Assembly: GCF_002050515.1 (NCBI RefSeq)
Contig: NZ_LTAY01000026.1
Coordinates: 1 to 64,000 of the forward strand
Source of the DNA: Clostridium thermobutyricum DSM 4928
Lineage (GTDB): Bacteria; Bacillota; Clostridia; Clostridiales; Clostridiaceae
Length of the DNA: 64,000 nt
Direction: 5' to 3'
Part shown: in pieces, positions 63,704-64,000 of the stretch
How the letters are laid out: every line of letters begins with the position of its first letter
How positions within the stretch are numbered: position 1 is the first letter of the stretch
Notes under the pieces: model-generated
Told to the model about the DNA's origin: nothing
The model's database searches: none
What the model saw: the letters and a program-made list of their open reading frames with translations, nothing else
Program-made: the position numbers and the translations under genes

Positions 63704-64000
63704 ATGGAAAAAATAATTGTAAAAGAAACAAAGGAATTAAAAGGTGAAGTAGATATAAGTTCAGCTAAAAATTCAGTTTTACCAATTATAGCTGGATGCA
63801 TATTGTGTCCTGAAAAGATAGTTTTGAAAAATGTAAAAATGCTTGAAGATGTTCAAGTTATAACTAGTTTATTAAGAGAATTAAACAGTGAAGTTGAATA
63901 TTCAGAAATAACAAATGATCTAGTTATAAATTCTTATAATATAAATCCGTTAGAAGAAACTAATGAATTAGTTAGAAAGATGAGAGCTTCATTTCTTATA
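63704..64000 (+). CDS. murA: UDP-N-acetylglucosamine 1-carboxyvinyltransferase, N-terminal part
   Basis: The first 99 codons of murA; the gene runs off the window end. K22 and N23 of the substrate site are visible in SSAKNSVLPIIAG, followed by the expected KNVKMLEDVQVITSLL. MurA adds enolpyruvate to UDP-GlcNAc, the first committed step of peptidoglycan synthesis. ATGGAGGAAA precedes the ATG, 21 nt after ywmB. Confidence 0.93.
   Translation, partial: MEKIIVKETKELKGEVDISSAKNSVLPIIAGCILCPEKIVLKNVKMLEDVQVITSLLRELNSEVEYSEITNDLVINSYNINPLEETNELVRKMRASFLI

Overview
The window is strongly AT-rich chromosomal DNA from a spore-forming, low-GC Firmicute. Gene content points to Clostridium sensu stricto (cluster I), plausibly near C. 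perfringens or C. baratii; I cannot fix the species. Evidence: sporulation genes (yabG, spoIIR, a sipL-like gene, three cotS-like genes), a clostridial thiolase with Rex-type operators, TTG starts on rho, tdk and wecB, and gene order shared with Bacillus (rho/rpmE/tdk, prmC-prfA, ywlC-ywlE-rpiB-upp, ywmB-murA). No phage, IS element or CRISPR array was seen.

Layout. 1-421: 3' end of a 23S rRNA gene, tRNA-Asn and a terminator, with no 5S gene between them. 0.6-8.1 kb: a secreted polysaccharide deacetylase, then a run of response regulator, histidine kinase, lipoprotein and TldD/PmbA proteases. 8.2-16.5 kb: lipoteichoic acid synthase, YedF plus an FAD oxidoreductase, a convergent pair (RusA-like nuclease with a zinc ribbon, SGNH hydrolase), tsaD with an alpha/beta-hydrolase-fold protein, and HtrA. 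16.6-21.0 kb: a sugar-salvage operon (PTS IIB, an unusual PTS IIA, BadF-type kinase, MupG, GH4 glycosidase) behind a sigma-54-type promoter. 21.1-23.7 kb: MATE exporter and a solute-binding protein.

23.6-33.9 kb is a sporulation block. Two divergent GT4 glycosyltransferase/CotS pairs flank a third CotS, an unrecognised protein and a TetR regulator; yabG, veg and a SipL-like SPOCS-LysM protein follow. 34.0-37.4 kb: overlapping cphB-cphA (cyanophycin breakdown and synthesis). 37.8-45.9 kb: ispE, spoIIR, a PP-loop protein, a DUF1934 protein, pyrG, rho, a GT28 glycosyltransferase and rpmE. 46.1-53.0 kb: tdk, a DUF1385-PrmC fusion, prfA, a membrane protein, tsaC/ywlC, ywlE, rpiB and upp. 53.3-59.7 kb: a degenerate serine recombinase and a complete oppABCDF operon. 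59.8 kb to the end: dCMP deaminase, wecB, thl, ywmB and the first 99 codons of murA.

The main surprises are four proteins that depart from their family norm (PTS IIA without its phospho-histidine, alpha/beta hydrolase without its nucleophile serine, resolvase without its catalytic serine, PrmC fused in frame to DUF1385) and several regulatory structures: the sigma-54 promoter with an upstream dyad, tandem Rex sites at thl, a hairpin burying the spoIIR ribosome site, and a possible antisense small RNA upstream of the sipL-like gene. All calls are from reading the sequence; no database search was run.
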